Shown piece by piece: positions 1 to 6,580 of a stretch of 7,195 nucleotides of DNA. Every line of letters starts with the position of its first letter. The first letter of the stretch is position 1. Location: positions 1 to 7,195 of the forward strand of contig CANREU010000077.1 in NCBI GenBank assembly GCA_947629725.1, read 5' to 3'. The position numbers and the translations under genes were made by a program. Below the pieces are notes generated by a model. It was given only the letters and a program-made list of their open reading frames with translations, was not told the origin of the DNA and searched no databases. This stretch comes from an uncultured Clostridia bacterium (GTDB taxonomy: Bacteria; Bacillota; Clostridia; Christensenellales; Borkfalkiaceae).

Positions 1-125
1 CCGTCTGCCATAACCGCGACCAGAGCAAGATGAACGTCGCGCGGCGTACCTGCGGCTACATCGGCACACAATATTGGAATCAGGGGCGCACGCAGGAGAT
101 CAAGGACAGGGTCTTGCATCTGTAA
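1..125 (+). CDS. nrdD: Anaerobic ribonucleoside-triphosphate reductase, C-terminal end (partial)
   Basis: This is the last 40 codons of a gene that begins before the window; the reading frame runs from base 3 to the TAA at 123-125. NrdD is the catalytic subunit of class III ribonucleotide reductase, which reduces ribonucleotides to deoxyribonucleotides under anaerobic conditions with a protein glycyl radical. The visible tail contains the motif RRTCGYIG; the glycine after its cysteine (bases 54-56) is the position that carries the radical in this family. A cysteine 16 residues before that glycine fits the last ligand of the family's C-terminal zinc site; the other ligands lie outside the window. 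The end, DGR/QGR-like then EIKDRVLHL, is also typical of NrdD. The gene for its activase follows 30 bases downstream, the usual nrdDG order. Identification is firm despite the short fragment because motif and neighbour agree. Confidence 0.93.
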   Translation, partial: VCHNRDQSKMNVARRTCGYIGTQYWNQGRTQEIKDRVLHL

Positions 126-155
126 GGCGCCGCGGCGGGGGACCGCTACCGCGAC

Positions 156-677
156 ATGAACATAGCAGAGATCAAGTGTTACGACATCGCGAACGGTGAG
201 GGAGTGAGAGTTTCCCTCTTCGTTTCGGGTTGTAGAAGACATTGCAAGGGGTGTTTCAACGAGGTCGCGTGGGACTTTTCCTACGGGAAGCCCTTCGACG
301 AGGCGACAGCGGAGAAGGTGTTATCCTTCGCCGAGCCTTACTATATCGCGGGGCTCTCCCTCCTCGGCGGCGACCCCTTCGAGCCCGAGAACAGGGGGGC
401 GCTCATCCCGTTCGTGCGGGAATTCCGCCGCCGCTACCCCCAAAAGACGGTGTGGTGCTACACGGGCTACACCTATGAAAACGGGAACTTGCGCGAGCCG
501 CAGGTAAAGAGCAAGGAGGCGGAGGAGCTCCTTTCTCTCATCGACATCCTTGTCGACGGGCCCTTCATGCTCGATTTGAAGGACATCCGCCTCAAATTCC
601 GCGGCTCCTCGAACCAGCGGGTGCTCGACCTCAACGCCACGCGCAAGAGGGGGGAGCCCGTGCTCTATTTGGAATAA
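156..677 (+). CDS. nrdG: Anaerobic ribonucleotide reductase activating protein (radical SAM)
   Basis: NrdG is the small cytoplasmic radical-SAM enzyme that generates the glycyl radical on NrdD by reductive cleavage of S-adenosylmethionine. The 173-residue product has normal family length. Residues 26-33 hold the NrdG form of the [4Fe-4S] site, CX3CX2C (C26, C30, C33), and residues 71-74 hold the GGDP motif that contacts SAM. The C-terminal part contains DILVDGPF and a FRGSSNQR-like segment, both characteristic of NrdG. It follows nrdD by 30 bases, so the two are probably cotranscribed. The ATG at 156 has no strong Shine-Dalgarno; the nearest purine run (GGGGGA at 137-142) is 13 bases away, and no better in-frame start is visible, so initiation may depend on coupling to nrdD translation. 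Confidence 0.96.
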   Translation: MNIAEIKCYDIANGEGVRVSLFVSGCRRHCKGCFNEVAWDFSYGKPFDEATAEKVLSFAEPYYIAGLSLLGGDPFEPENRGALIPFVREFRRRYPQKTVWCYTGYTYENGNLREPQVKSKEAEELLSLIDILVDGPFMLDLKDIRLKFRGSSNQRVLDLNATRKRGEPVLYLE

Positions 678-704
678 ACGGCTATTGCCGAAGGAGAAAA
701 CAGA

Positions 705-1931
705 ATGAATAAATTGCAATTGAGGCGGTATGCCAAGCTCCTCGCCAAAACGGGGGTCGCCGTCAAGAAGGGACAGTGGGTCGTCGTGGAGGCGGAACTC
801 GATCAGCCCGAGTTCGTCGAAATGTGCGTGGAGGAGCTCTACCGCGCGGGGGCGGGGAAGGTCACCGTCGAGTGGCAGCACCAGCCCCTTGCCCTCTTGA
901 ACTACAAATATGCGAAGGAGGAGGTCCTCTCCCACTTTGCGAAGTGGGAGATCGAGAAGCTCGAATACCGCAAGGAGGAGCTCCCCGCCATGCTCTACCT
1001 CGATTCCGCCGATCCCGACGGGCTCGCGGGCGTGGACCAGGAAAAATACACCGCCGTGCGCTCGGCGCGCAGCAAGGTGACGAAGCCCTACCGCGACGCG
1101 ATGGAAAACCGCTATCAGTGGTGCATCGCAGCCGTCCCCGGCAAGGCTTGGGCGAAGAAGGTGTTCCCGAACCTCATGGTGAACACGGCGGTCGAAAAAC
1201 TTTGGGACTGCATCCTCTCCGCCTCCCGTGCGGACGGGCCCGATCCCGTGCGCGAGTGGGCGCGCCATAACGACGAGATCGCCAAGCGCTGCGACGCGCT
1301 CAACCGTCTCGGGCTCGTCTCCCTCGAATACAAGTCCTCCAACGGGACGGACTTCAAGGTCGGGCTCCTTCCCGAGGCCGTCTTCCTCGGCGGCGGCGAA
1401 GAGGACCTCAAGGGGAGATACTTCAACCCGAACATCCCGAGCGAGGAGATCTTCACCTCCCCGAAGGCGGGGGACGCGGAGGGGATCGTCTACTCCACCA
1501 AGCCGCTCTCCTACCAGGGGGAACTCATCGAGGACTTCTCCGTCCGTTTCGAGGGAGGCAAGGCCGTCGAAGTGAAGGCAAAGAAGAACGCCGACCTTCT
1601 CAAGAAGATGATCTCGATGGACGAGGGCGCGGCAATGCTCGGCGAAGTCGCCCTCATCGCCTACGATTCTCCTATCAACAATCAGGGCGTGCTCTACTAC
1701 AACACCCTCTTTGACGAGAACGCCAGCTGCCACCTCGCCCTCGGCAGGGGGTTCACCAACTGCGTGAAGGACTACGACCGCTACACGAACGACGAGCTGC
1801 ACGCGATGGGGATCAACGACAGCGTGATCCACGTCGACTTCATGATCGGCAGCAAGGACCTCGAGATCGTCGGCGTGACGAAAAACGGCTCCCGCGTGCA
1901 GATCTTCAAGAACGGGAACTGGGCGATCTGA
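705..1931 (+). CDS. M29-family metallo-aminopeptidase (AmpS/PepS/AmpT-like)
   Basis: The 408-residue product matches the peptidase M29 (thermophilic aminopeptidase) family in length and motif order. These are cytoplasmic enzymes that remove N-terminal residues from peptides using a two-metal centre. Expected ligands are visible: the glutamate pair E247/E248 in NIPSEEIFTSP, E314 in LGEVAL, H343 in DENASCHLALGRGF, and H376 with D378 in VIHVDFMIGS. The N-terminal half holds the typical opening LRRYAKLLAKTGVAVKKGQ. The ATG at 705 is preceded by AAGGAG at 691-696 with an 8-base spacer, so the start is secure. It sits 27 bases after nrdG and 41 bases before a metal-chaperone-like GTPase. It has no known functional tie to ribonucleotide reduction; proximity to the GTPase raises the possibility that it is a metallation client, which is inference. 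The exact substrate preference cannot be read from the sequence. Confidence 0.93.
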   Translation: MNKLQLRRYAKLLAKTGVAVKKGQWVVVEAELDQPEFVEMCVEELYRAGAGKVTVEWQHQPLALLNYKYAKEEVLSHFAKWEIEKLEYRKEELPAMLYLDSADPDGLAGVDQEKYTAVRSARSKVTKPYRDAMENRYQWCIAAVPGKAWAKKVFPNLMVNTAVEKLWDCILSASRADGPDPVREWARHNDEIAKRCDALNRLGLVSLEYKSSNGTDFKVGLLPEAVFLGGGEEDLKGRYFNPNIPSEEIFTSPKAGDAEGIVYSTKPLSYQGELIEDFSVRFEGGKAVEVKAKKNADLLKKMISMDEGAAMLGEVALIAYDSPINNQGVLYYNTLFDENASCHLALGRGFTNCVKDYDRYTNDELHAMGINDSVIHVDFMIGSKDLEIVGVTKNGSRVQIFKNGNWAI

Positions 1932-1972
1932 ACGCCGCCGCTCCGTCGTAATATCTGAAAAGAGGCATTCTT

Positions 1973-3079
1973 ATGATCAAAATCGACATTTTTTCAGGCT
2001 TTTTGGGGGCCGGGAAGACCACCCTCATCAAGAAACTCATCAAGGAAGTTTACTCGGGCGAGAAAGTCGTCCTCATTGAAAACGAGTTCGGCGAGATCGG
2101 CGTGGACGGGGGATTCCTCCGCGACGCCGGCGTCGAGATCACCGAGATGAATTCGGGTTGCATCTGCTGCTCCCTCGTGGGGGATTTCTCGCGCGCCCTC
2201 CAAAAGGTTGCCGCGCAGTTCTCGCCCGACCGCATCGTCATCGAGCCCTCGGGGGTCGGCAAGCTCTCCGACGTGATCAAGGCAGTCCAGCGCGCGGGGG
2301 TAGCGGAAGGACAGCTCAACGCCTTCTGCACCGTCGTCGACGCGAAGAAGTGCAAAGTCTACCTCAAAAACTTCGGCGAATTCTTCCTCGATCAGGTGAA
2401 GAATGCGAGCTGCATCGTCCTCTCGCACACCTCCGACCCCGCGAAGACGGAGGAGGCCGCAGCCCTTCTGAAGGGGCTTACGGACGTGACGATCGTCACG
2501 ACGGACTGGTCGGAACTCAAGGGCGCGGAGATCCTCGCCGCCATCGAGAAGACGGACAGCCTCAAGGCGGAGCTCGAGCGTCTCGCGCATGAGGCGCACG
2601 ACGAGGACGACGATGACGATGATGACGATGACGACGAGTGCGAGTGCCACCATCATCACCATCACCATGATGATGACGACGAGGACGGGGACGAACACGA
2701 ACATCACCATCATCACCACGATGACGACGAGCACGAGTGCCACCATCACCATCATCATGACGATGAGGATGACGACGAGCACGAACACCATCACCATCAT
2801 CATCACCATGCGGACGAGGTGTTCTCGAGCTGGGGGGTGGAGACGGCGAAGACATTCACGCGCGAGGGCCTCGAAAAGTCTCTCCGGACGCTCGAGGGCG
2901 GCGAATACGGCGAGATCTTGCGCGCGAAAGGGATCGTAAAGGGCGAAGAGTGGATCTATTTCGACTATGTGCCCGGGGAGATCGACATCCGCACAGGGGC
3001 GCCCGCCGTGACGGGCAGGCTGTGCGTCATCGGCTGCAAGCTCGACGAGGAGAAGCTCAAGGCGCTGTTTTTGGGTTGA
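1973..3079 (+). CDS. CobW/COG0523 (G3E) GTPase, putative metal chaperone with giant His/Asp insert
   Basis: This 368-residue protein belongs to the G3E P-loop family, whose COG0523 members deliver or manage metals, best known for zinc (ZagA/YciC, ZNG1). Seen in sequence: Walker A GFLGAGKTT at 9-17; ENEFGEIGVDG at 36-46; the metal-binding GCICC with C63, C65 and C66; and IEPSGVG at 90-96. The guanine-specificity motif is unusual: where NKxD is expected there is LSHTSDP at 150-156. Residues 206-279 form a metal-binding low-complexity insert (32 His, 25 Asp, 12 Glu, 3 Cys in 74 residues). The C-terminal CobW domain follows at about 283-368. The ATG at 1973 has AAAAGAGG just upstream. The next gene starts 3 bases after its stop, so translation of the two is probably coupled. 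Zinc is the likeliest metal by family and insert; nickel or cobalt cannot be excluded. Confidence 0.92.
   Translation: MIKIDIFSGFLGAGKTTLIKKLIKEVYSGEKVVLIENEFGEIGVDGGFLRDAGVEITEMNSGCICCSLVGDFSRALQKVAAQFSPDRIVIEPSGVGKLSDVIKAVQRAGVAEGQLNAFCTVVDAKKCKVYLKNFGEFFLDQVKNASCIVLSHTSDPAKTEEAAALLKGLTDVTIVTTDWSELKGAEILAAIEKTDSLKAELERLAHEAHDEDDDDDDDDDDECECHHHHHHHDDDDEDGDEHEHHHHHHDDDEHECHHHHHHDDEDDDEHEHHHHHHHHADEVFSSWGVETAKTFTREGLEKSLRTLEGGEYGEILRAKGIVKGEEWIYFDYVPGEIDIRTGAPAVTGRLCVIGCKLDEEKLKALFLG
2588..2809 (+). repeat. In-frame fourfold His/Asp-rich metal-binding repeat
   Basis: This segment encodes residues 206-279 of the GTPase. After a short HEAH lead it resolves into four units, each an acidic run, then E-[C/H]-E-[C/H], then a run of 6-7 further histidines: residues 210-232, 233-249, 250-262 and 263-279. 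The x positions are Cys/Cys, His/His, His/Cys and His/His. At DNA level it is almost entirely GAY/GAR and CAY codons, but GAC and GAT, and CAC and CAT, are mixed irregularly. That argues that the composition is kept by selection on the protein and not by recent slippage of a single trinucleotide. His-rich inserts of this kind occur in other zinc and nickel chaperones (COG0523, HypB) and are thought to store or capture metal. Confidence 0.9.
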
Positions 3080-3082
3080 GTT

Positions 3083-4024
3083 ATGGAAGAAATACCCGTC
3101 TACCTCTTTCTCGGGTTTCTCGACGCGGGAAAGACCAAATTCATACAGGAGACCTTCGAGGACGAACGCTTCGATTCGGGCGAGAACACCCTTCTTCTCT
3201 ACTTGGAGGAGGGGGAGGAGGAGTACGATCCCTCCCGCTTTGCCGTAAAGAAATTTGCGGTGGAGGGGCTCACGGAGGCGGACCTCACCCCCGAAAAGCT
3301 CGAAGAAGTCTGCAAAAGGCACGGTGCGGAGCGCGTTGTGCTCGAATACAACGGCATGCTCCCCCTGCAGGCGCTCTTCGACGGTATGCCCGAGAGCTGG
3401 GCGATCGCGCAGATCATGACCTTTTTCGACTCGCGCACCTTCCTCTCCTACAACGCAAACATGCGGCAGCTCGTCTACGACAAGCTCCAATACGCCGAGA
3501 TGGTGGTGTTCAACCGCTTCGACGCGGCGTATTCCAAAGAGGAGTTCCACAAGATCGTGCGCGGCGCCTCCCGCAGGGCGGGCATCGTGTATGAGTACCC
3601 GGGCGGCAAGGCGGAGTACGACGAGATCGTCGACCCGCCTCCCTATGACATGGACGCGAAGATCGTCGTGATAAAGGACGAGGATTTTGCCTACTTCTAC
3701 CGCGACCTCATCGAGGATACGAAAAAATACGTCGGCAAGGTCGTCCGCTTCAAGGGGCTCGCCGCCGTCGATCCCAAGATGAAAAAGGGGACTTTGGTCG
3801 TCGGGCGGCACGTGATGACCTGCTGCGAGGCGGACATCCGCTACTGCGGGCTCGTCTGCCTGCACGCCTCCAACCTTCCCTTCAAGACCCGCGACTGGGT
3901 GACCCTCACCGCCCGCGTCGACTTCGGCTACCACACGATCTACGGGCAGAAGGGTCCCATCCTCAAGGCGTCCGCGATCGATTACGACGCGCCGCCCGAA
4001 CAGGAACTTGCGACCTTCAATTAA
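3083..4024 (+). CDS. CobW-like P-loop protein fused to a DUF1980/TIGR03943-like C-terminal domain
   Basis: The 313-residue product has two parts. The N-terminal part (about 1-200) is a G3E-like GTPase domain: Walker A GFLDAGKT at 11-18, a VVLEYNG segment (86-91) where relatives have E-x-SG, and FNRFD with N144 and D147 matching N-x-x-D for guanine recognition. It lacks the CxCC metal motif. The C-terminal part (about 212-313) resembles the end of YcgQ-type DUF1980/TIGR03943 proteins: GKVVRFKGLA, then VGRHVMTCCEAD with C247, C248 and D251, then C255 and C259, then a strand-rich tail. The Cys cluster suggests a metal site. DUF1980 proteins usually partner a membrane permease, which is absent here. 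The protein has no signal peptide or membrane segment, so it is probably cytoplasmic. It starts 3 bases after the upstream GTPase stop with only a weak ribosome binding site, implying coupling. The domain calls are from remembered motifs, not a search. Confidence 0.8.
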   Translation: MEEIPVYLFLGFLDAGKTKFIQETFEDERFDSGENTLLLYLEEGEEEYDPSRFAVKKFAVEGLTEADLTPEKLEEVCKRHGAERVVLEYNGMLPLQALFDGMPESWAIAQIMTFFDSRTFLSYNANMRQLVYDKLQYAEMVVFNRFDAAYSKEEFHKIVRGASRRAGIVYEYPGGKAEYDEIVDPPPYDMDAKIVVIKDEDFAYFYRDLIEDTKKYVGKVVRFKGLAAVDPKMKKGTLVVGRHVMTCCEADIRYCGLVCLHASNLPFKTRDWVTLTARVDFGYHTIYGQKGPILKASAIDYDAPPEQELATFN

Positions 4025-4033
4025 GGAGCGGAT

Positions 4034-4516
4034 ATGAAAAGTCTCGTTATCTACTACTCGATAGGGGGGAACACCCGCGCCGTCGCCGAAAAAATCGCCG
4101 ACCGCCTCTCCGCGGACCTTTTGGAACTGCAAACGGAGAAGAGCTATCCCGACGATTACGACATGCTCGTGAGCCTCGGCAAGCGCGAAGTGGAGAGCGG
4201 ATACCTCCCGCAGCTCAAGGCGTTTTCCGCCGATTACGAAAAATACGACTGTATCGTGATCGGCACGCCCGTTTGGTGGTACACCTATGCGCCCGCCGTG
4301 CGCACCTATCTCGGTCAAAATGCCGAGAAACTGAAGGGGAAGCGGGTGTACCCGTTCGCGACGAACGGCGGCTGGCTCGGGCACACGCCGAGCGACTTCC
4401 GCCGTGCCCTCAAAAGATCCTTTGTCGGGCGGGTGTTGAGTGTGAAGTTCGACGGCGAAATGCAGGTGACGCCCAACCTCGCGATCGACGAGTGGATCGG
4501 AGAAATGGGGGAGTAA
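4034..4516 (+). CDS. Flavodoxin-like FMN protein
   Basis: This 160-residue protein has the layout of a short-chain flavodoxin, a cytoplasmic FMN electron carrier. The phosphate-binding loop follows strand 1 as YYSIGGNTRAVAEKIA, with S9, G12, N13 and T14 in the role of the T/S-x-T-G-x-T loop. The flavin-stacking region is visible as VIGTPVWWYTYAPAVRTYL (75-93), and the third loop as FATNGGWLGHTPSDF (108-122). This pattern resembles the flavodoxin-like family often seen in anaerobes more than classical FldA. AAGGAG at 4023-4028, overlapping the upstream stop codon, gives a 5-base spacer to the ATG. It is the last gene of the upstream run, since a terminator overlaps its own stop. Its redox partner is unknown; the nearby Fe-S aldo/keto reductase and NrdG (which needs an electron donor) are possible but unproven. 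Confidence 0.88.
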   Translation: MKSLVIYYSIGGNTRAVAEKIADRLSADLLELQTEKSYPDDYDMLVSLGKREVESGYLPQLKAFSADYEKYDCIVIGTPVWWYTYAPAVRTYLGQNAEKLKGKRVYPFATNGGWLGHTPSDFRRALKRSFVGRVLSVKFDGEMQVTPNLAIDEWIGEMGE

Positions 4517-4535
4517 ACCCCATTTTTTCGGTTTT
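4503..4535 (+). terminator. Rho-independent terminator overlapping the flavodoxin stop codon
   Basis: An 8-bp perfect stem, AAATGGGG (4503-4510) paired with CCCCATTT (4518-4525), encloses a 7-base loop that contains the TAA stop codon (4514-4516). It is followed by T-rich sequence (TTT, CGG, TTTTT to 4535). Only four of the eight pairs are G-C, so it is of moderate strength. It separates the two gene runs and uses the coding end itself as stem, in keeping with the compact layout. Confidence 0.7.
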
Positions 4536-4545
4536 TGCATAGTAC

Positions 4546-4558
4546 TATGTCAGACATA
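4546..4558. promoter_or_regulatory. Perfect 13-bp palindrome over a start codon (possible operator)
   Basis: TATGTC-A-GACATA is a perfect 6-bp inverted repeat with a single central base, lying across the proposed ATG (4547) of the methyltransferase gene. Flanking GTA (4542-4544) and TAC (4561-4563) extend the symmetry with a one-base offset. It sits in the only clearly AT-rich pocket of the window, just after the terminator, where a promoter for the second run would be expected. I find no convincing -35/-10 pair (TTGCAT at 4535 and TAAATA at 4557 are poor matches and would start transcription inside the gene). A repressor site is plausible; chance is not excluded. Confidence 0.35.
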
Positions 4559-5446
4559 AATACCGATTTTCCCGTTCCCGCCTTCCTGCACACCCTTCTT
4601 TTGGAACAATATGGAGAGGCGGACTGCGCGCGGATCGAGGCGGGATACCAAGCAAAGCGGGCGGCGAGCTTCCGCGTGAACCCTCTCCGCGCTACTAATA
4701 AGGAGGCGGAAGAGACGCTTTCCGCGCTCGGGCTCTCCTTCTCTCGCGTGCCGTGGGGGGAGAGCGCCTATCTTCTCTTCGGCGCGGGGGAAAGGGAACT
4801 GCGCCGCACCCCGCTCTACGAAAGGGGCGGCGTCTACTTCCAGAGCCTCTCCTCCATGCTCCCGCCCCTCTTCCTCGGCGCAAAGAAGGGGGAGGACGTG
4901 CTCGACATGACCGCGGCGCCCGGCGGCAAGACGACCGAGATCGCCGCGCTCACCGAAAACGGCGCGCACATCACCGCCTGCGAAAAGGACGCGGTCCGCT
5001 TCGCCCGCCTGCGCTACAATGTGGAACGGCAGGGGGCGCGGGTCAACCTCCTGCAGACGGACGCCCTCCGTCTCGACGATTTCCTCCGTTTCGACAAGAT
5101 CCTGCTCGACGCGCCCTGCAGCGGCAGCGGCACTTTTTCGGCGGATGGCGGGGGTGCGATTTCCCCCAAACTTGTGGAAAATTCCGCCATCTTGCAGAAA
5201 AAACTCCTCAAAAAGGCGGCGAAACTCCTCAAAAAGGGCGGGGAACTCGTCTATTCCACCTGTTCGGTGCTGCGAAAGGAGAACGAGGAGGCGCTCTTCG
5301 CGCTTGCGGGGACGGGGCTGATGCCCGTTCCGCTCGAGCCCTTCGGGGGGCTCCCGCTCCTTCCCTCCGCGGAGGGGACGGTCTGCGTCTGCCCCGATGC
5401 GCTCTACGAGGGCTTTTTCGTCGCAAAATTCAAAAAGATCTCTTGA
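4547..5446 (+). CDS. RsmB/RsmF-type RNA m5C methyltransferase (NOL1/NOP2/Sun family)
   Basis: The 299-residue product carries the full catalytic core of the SAM-dependent RNA cytosine-5 methyltransferases that modify rRNA or tRNA. Seen in order: the N-terminal segment FRVNPLRAT typical of the family; the SAM-binding loop DMTAAPGGKTTEIAAL; an acidic motif after strand 2 (ACEKDAVR); motif IV DAPCSGSGTF with C191; and motif VI YSTCSVLRKENEEAL with C239, the second catalytic cysteine. It is shorter than RsmB (no NusB-like N-terminal domain) and than RsmF (no long C-terminal extension), so the target base cannot be named. The start is uncertain: ATG 4547 is chosen, but an in-frame TTG at 4535 adds four residues, and neither has a clear Shine-Dalgarno. 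It is the first gene after the terminator, and the aldo/keto reductase follows after 13 bases. Confidence 0.92.
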   Translation: MSDINTDFPVPAFLHTLLLEQYGEADCARIEAGYQAKRAASFRVNPLRATNKEAEETLSALGLSFSRVPWGESAYLLFGAGERELRRTPLYERGGVYFQSLSSMLPPLFLGAKKGEDVLDMTAAPGGKTTEIAALTENGAHITACEKDAVRFARLRYNVERQGARVNLLQTDALRLDDFLRFDKILLDAPCSGSGTFSADGGGAISPKLVENSAILQKKLLKKAAKLLKKGGELVYSTCSVLRKENEEALFALAGTGLMPVPLEPFGGLPLLPSAEGTVCVCPDALYEGFFVAKFKKIS

Positions 5447-5459
5447 TAAGGGGTAATTT

Positions 5460-6569
5460 ATGTATTTTGAAAAGGTCAAAAAGAACTTCGGGTTCGGTTG
5501 TATGCGGCTTCCCATGAAGTCGGGCGAGGTCGACAAGGCGCAATTCTGCGAGATGGCAGACGCCTTCCTCGCCGCGGGTTTCAACTATTTCGACACCGCG
5601 CACGGCTATCTCGGCGGCAAGAGCGAGACGGCGATCCGCGACTGCGTGGCCGCGAGGCACCCCCGCGAGAGTTTCACCCTCACCGACAAGCTCACCGAGA
5701 ATTTCTTCCAAAAGGAGGGGGACATCCGTCCCTTCTTCGAGAGCCAGCTCAAGGCGTGCGGCGTGGAGTATTTCGATTTCTACCTCATGCACGCGCAGAA
5801 TGCGGGAAACTATGAAAAATACAAGCGGTGCCGCGCCTATGAGACGGCGTTCGCCTTAAAAGAGGAGGGGAAGGTCCGCCACGTCGGCATCTCCTTCCAC
5901 GACACCGCCGAGGTGCTCGACCGCATCCTCACCGACTATCCGCAGCTCGAGGTCGTCCAGCTCCAATTCAACTATGCAGACTATGAAAGCGCGGGGGTGC
6001 AGTCCCGCCGCTGCTATGAGACCTGCCGCAAACACGGAAAGCCCGTCATCGTGATGGAGCCCGTGAAGGGGGGCACCCTTGCCAATCTTCCCGAAAAGGC
6101 GGCAAAAATTTATGAAGACCTGCACGGCGGGAGCCCCGCGAGCTACGCCATCCGCTTTGCGGCGGGCTTTGAGGGGATCTTCATGGTCCTCTCGGGCATG
6201 AGTACGCCCGCGCAGATGGAGGACAACCTCTCCTTTATGAAGGACTTCCGTCCCCTCGATGAGAAGGAGCGCGCGGCGGTGGACCGGGTGCGCGCCGTCC
6301 TCAGCGAGCAGGAATTCATCGCCGGTACCGCCTGCCGCTACTGCACGGACGGCTGCCCCCGCAAGATCTCCATTCCCGACCTCTTCGCCTGTATGAACCA
6401 AAAGAAAAGGTATAAGGATTGGAACAGCGACGTGTACTACTCCACCTACACGCAGGCGGGGAGAGGAAAGGCGTCCGACTGTATTGCCTGCGGGAAGTGC
6501 GAAAAGGTCTGCCCGCAGCACCTCGAGATCAGAAAACTTCTCAAAGAAGTTGCGAAACAGTTTGAATAA
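5460..6569 (+). CDS. Aldo/keto reductase with C-terminal [4Fe-4S] ferredoxin-like module
   Basis: This 369-residue protein has an aldo/keto reductase barrel (about 1-270) followed by a cysteine-rich tail. The catalytic tetrad is intact: D45 (FDTAHGY), Y50, K77 (LTDKL) and H111 (YLMHAQ). Relatives of this architecture are widespread in anaerobes as predicted NADPH- or ferredoxin-linked oxidoreductases of unknown substrate. The tail holds two cysteine sets: C292, C295 and C299 in CRYCTDGCP, and C341, C344, C347 and C351 in CIACGKCEKVCP. The second is a classic CX2CX2CX3CP cluster motif; with the first it could bind one or two [4Fe-4S] clusters. AAGGGG at 5448-5453 lies 6 bases before the ATG at 5460. 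Neither carbonyl substrate nor electron donor can be read from the sequence; the flavodoxin upstream is in another transcription unit if the terminator works. Confidence 0.94.
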   Translation: MYFEKVKKNFGFGCMRLPMKSGEVDKAQFCEMADAFLAAGFNYFDTAHGYLGGKSETAIRDCVAARHPRESFTLTDKLTENFFQKEGDIRPFFESQLKACGVEYFDFYLMHAQNAGNYEKYKRCRAYETAFALKEEGKVRHVGISFHDTAEVLDRILTDYPQLEVVQLQFNYADYESAGVQSRRCYETCRKHGKPVIVMEPVKGGTLANLPEKAAKIYEDLHGGSPASYAIRFAAGFEGIFMVLSGMSTPAQMEDNLSFMKDFRPLDEKERAAVDRVRAVLSEQEFIAGTACRYCTDGCPRKISIPDLFACMNQKKRYKDWNSDVYYSTYTQAGRGKASDCIACGKCEKVCPQHLEIRKLLKEVAKQFE

Positions 6570-6580
6570 GGAGAACCTCT

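Noticed and set aside
679..690. Small hairpin CGGC-TATT-GCCG after nrdG
   Set aside because: The stem is only 4 bp, there is no T-tract, and a ribosome binding site follows at once, so it is unlikely to terminate transcription.
321..1832. Antisense open frame of 503 codons
   Set aside because: It is opposite nrdG and the M29 peptidase and shows no recognisable motif; it is a codon-bias shadow.
2588..2809. Possible CRISPR or non-coding tandem repeat
   Set aside because: There are no direct repeats with unique spacers; the pattern is explained by in-frame acidic and His codons.
1994..4540. Very long antisense open frame (848 codons, minus strand)
   Set aside because: It lies opposite four genes with clear family motifs. 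Its openness follows from the strong G/C third-position bias of the plus-strand genes, and opposite the His/Asp insert it reads as Met/Val-rich low complexity.
4550..5584. Antisense open frame of 344 codons
   Set aside because: It is opposite the methyltransferase, whose catalytic motifs are intact; composition is typical of a shadow frame.
5856..6521. Antisense open frame of 221 codons
   Set aside because: It is opposite the aldo/keto reductase and its Fe-S tail; no independent support.
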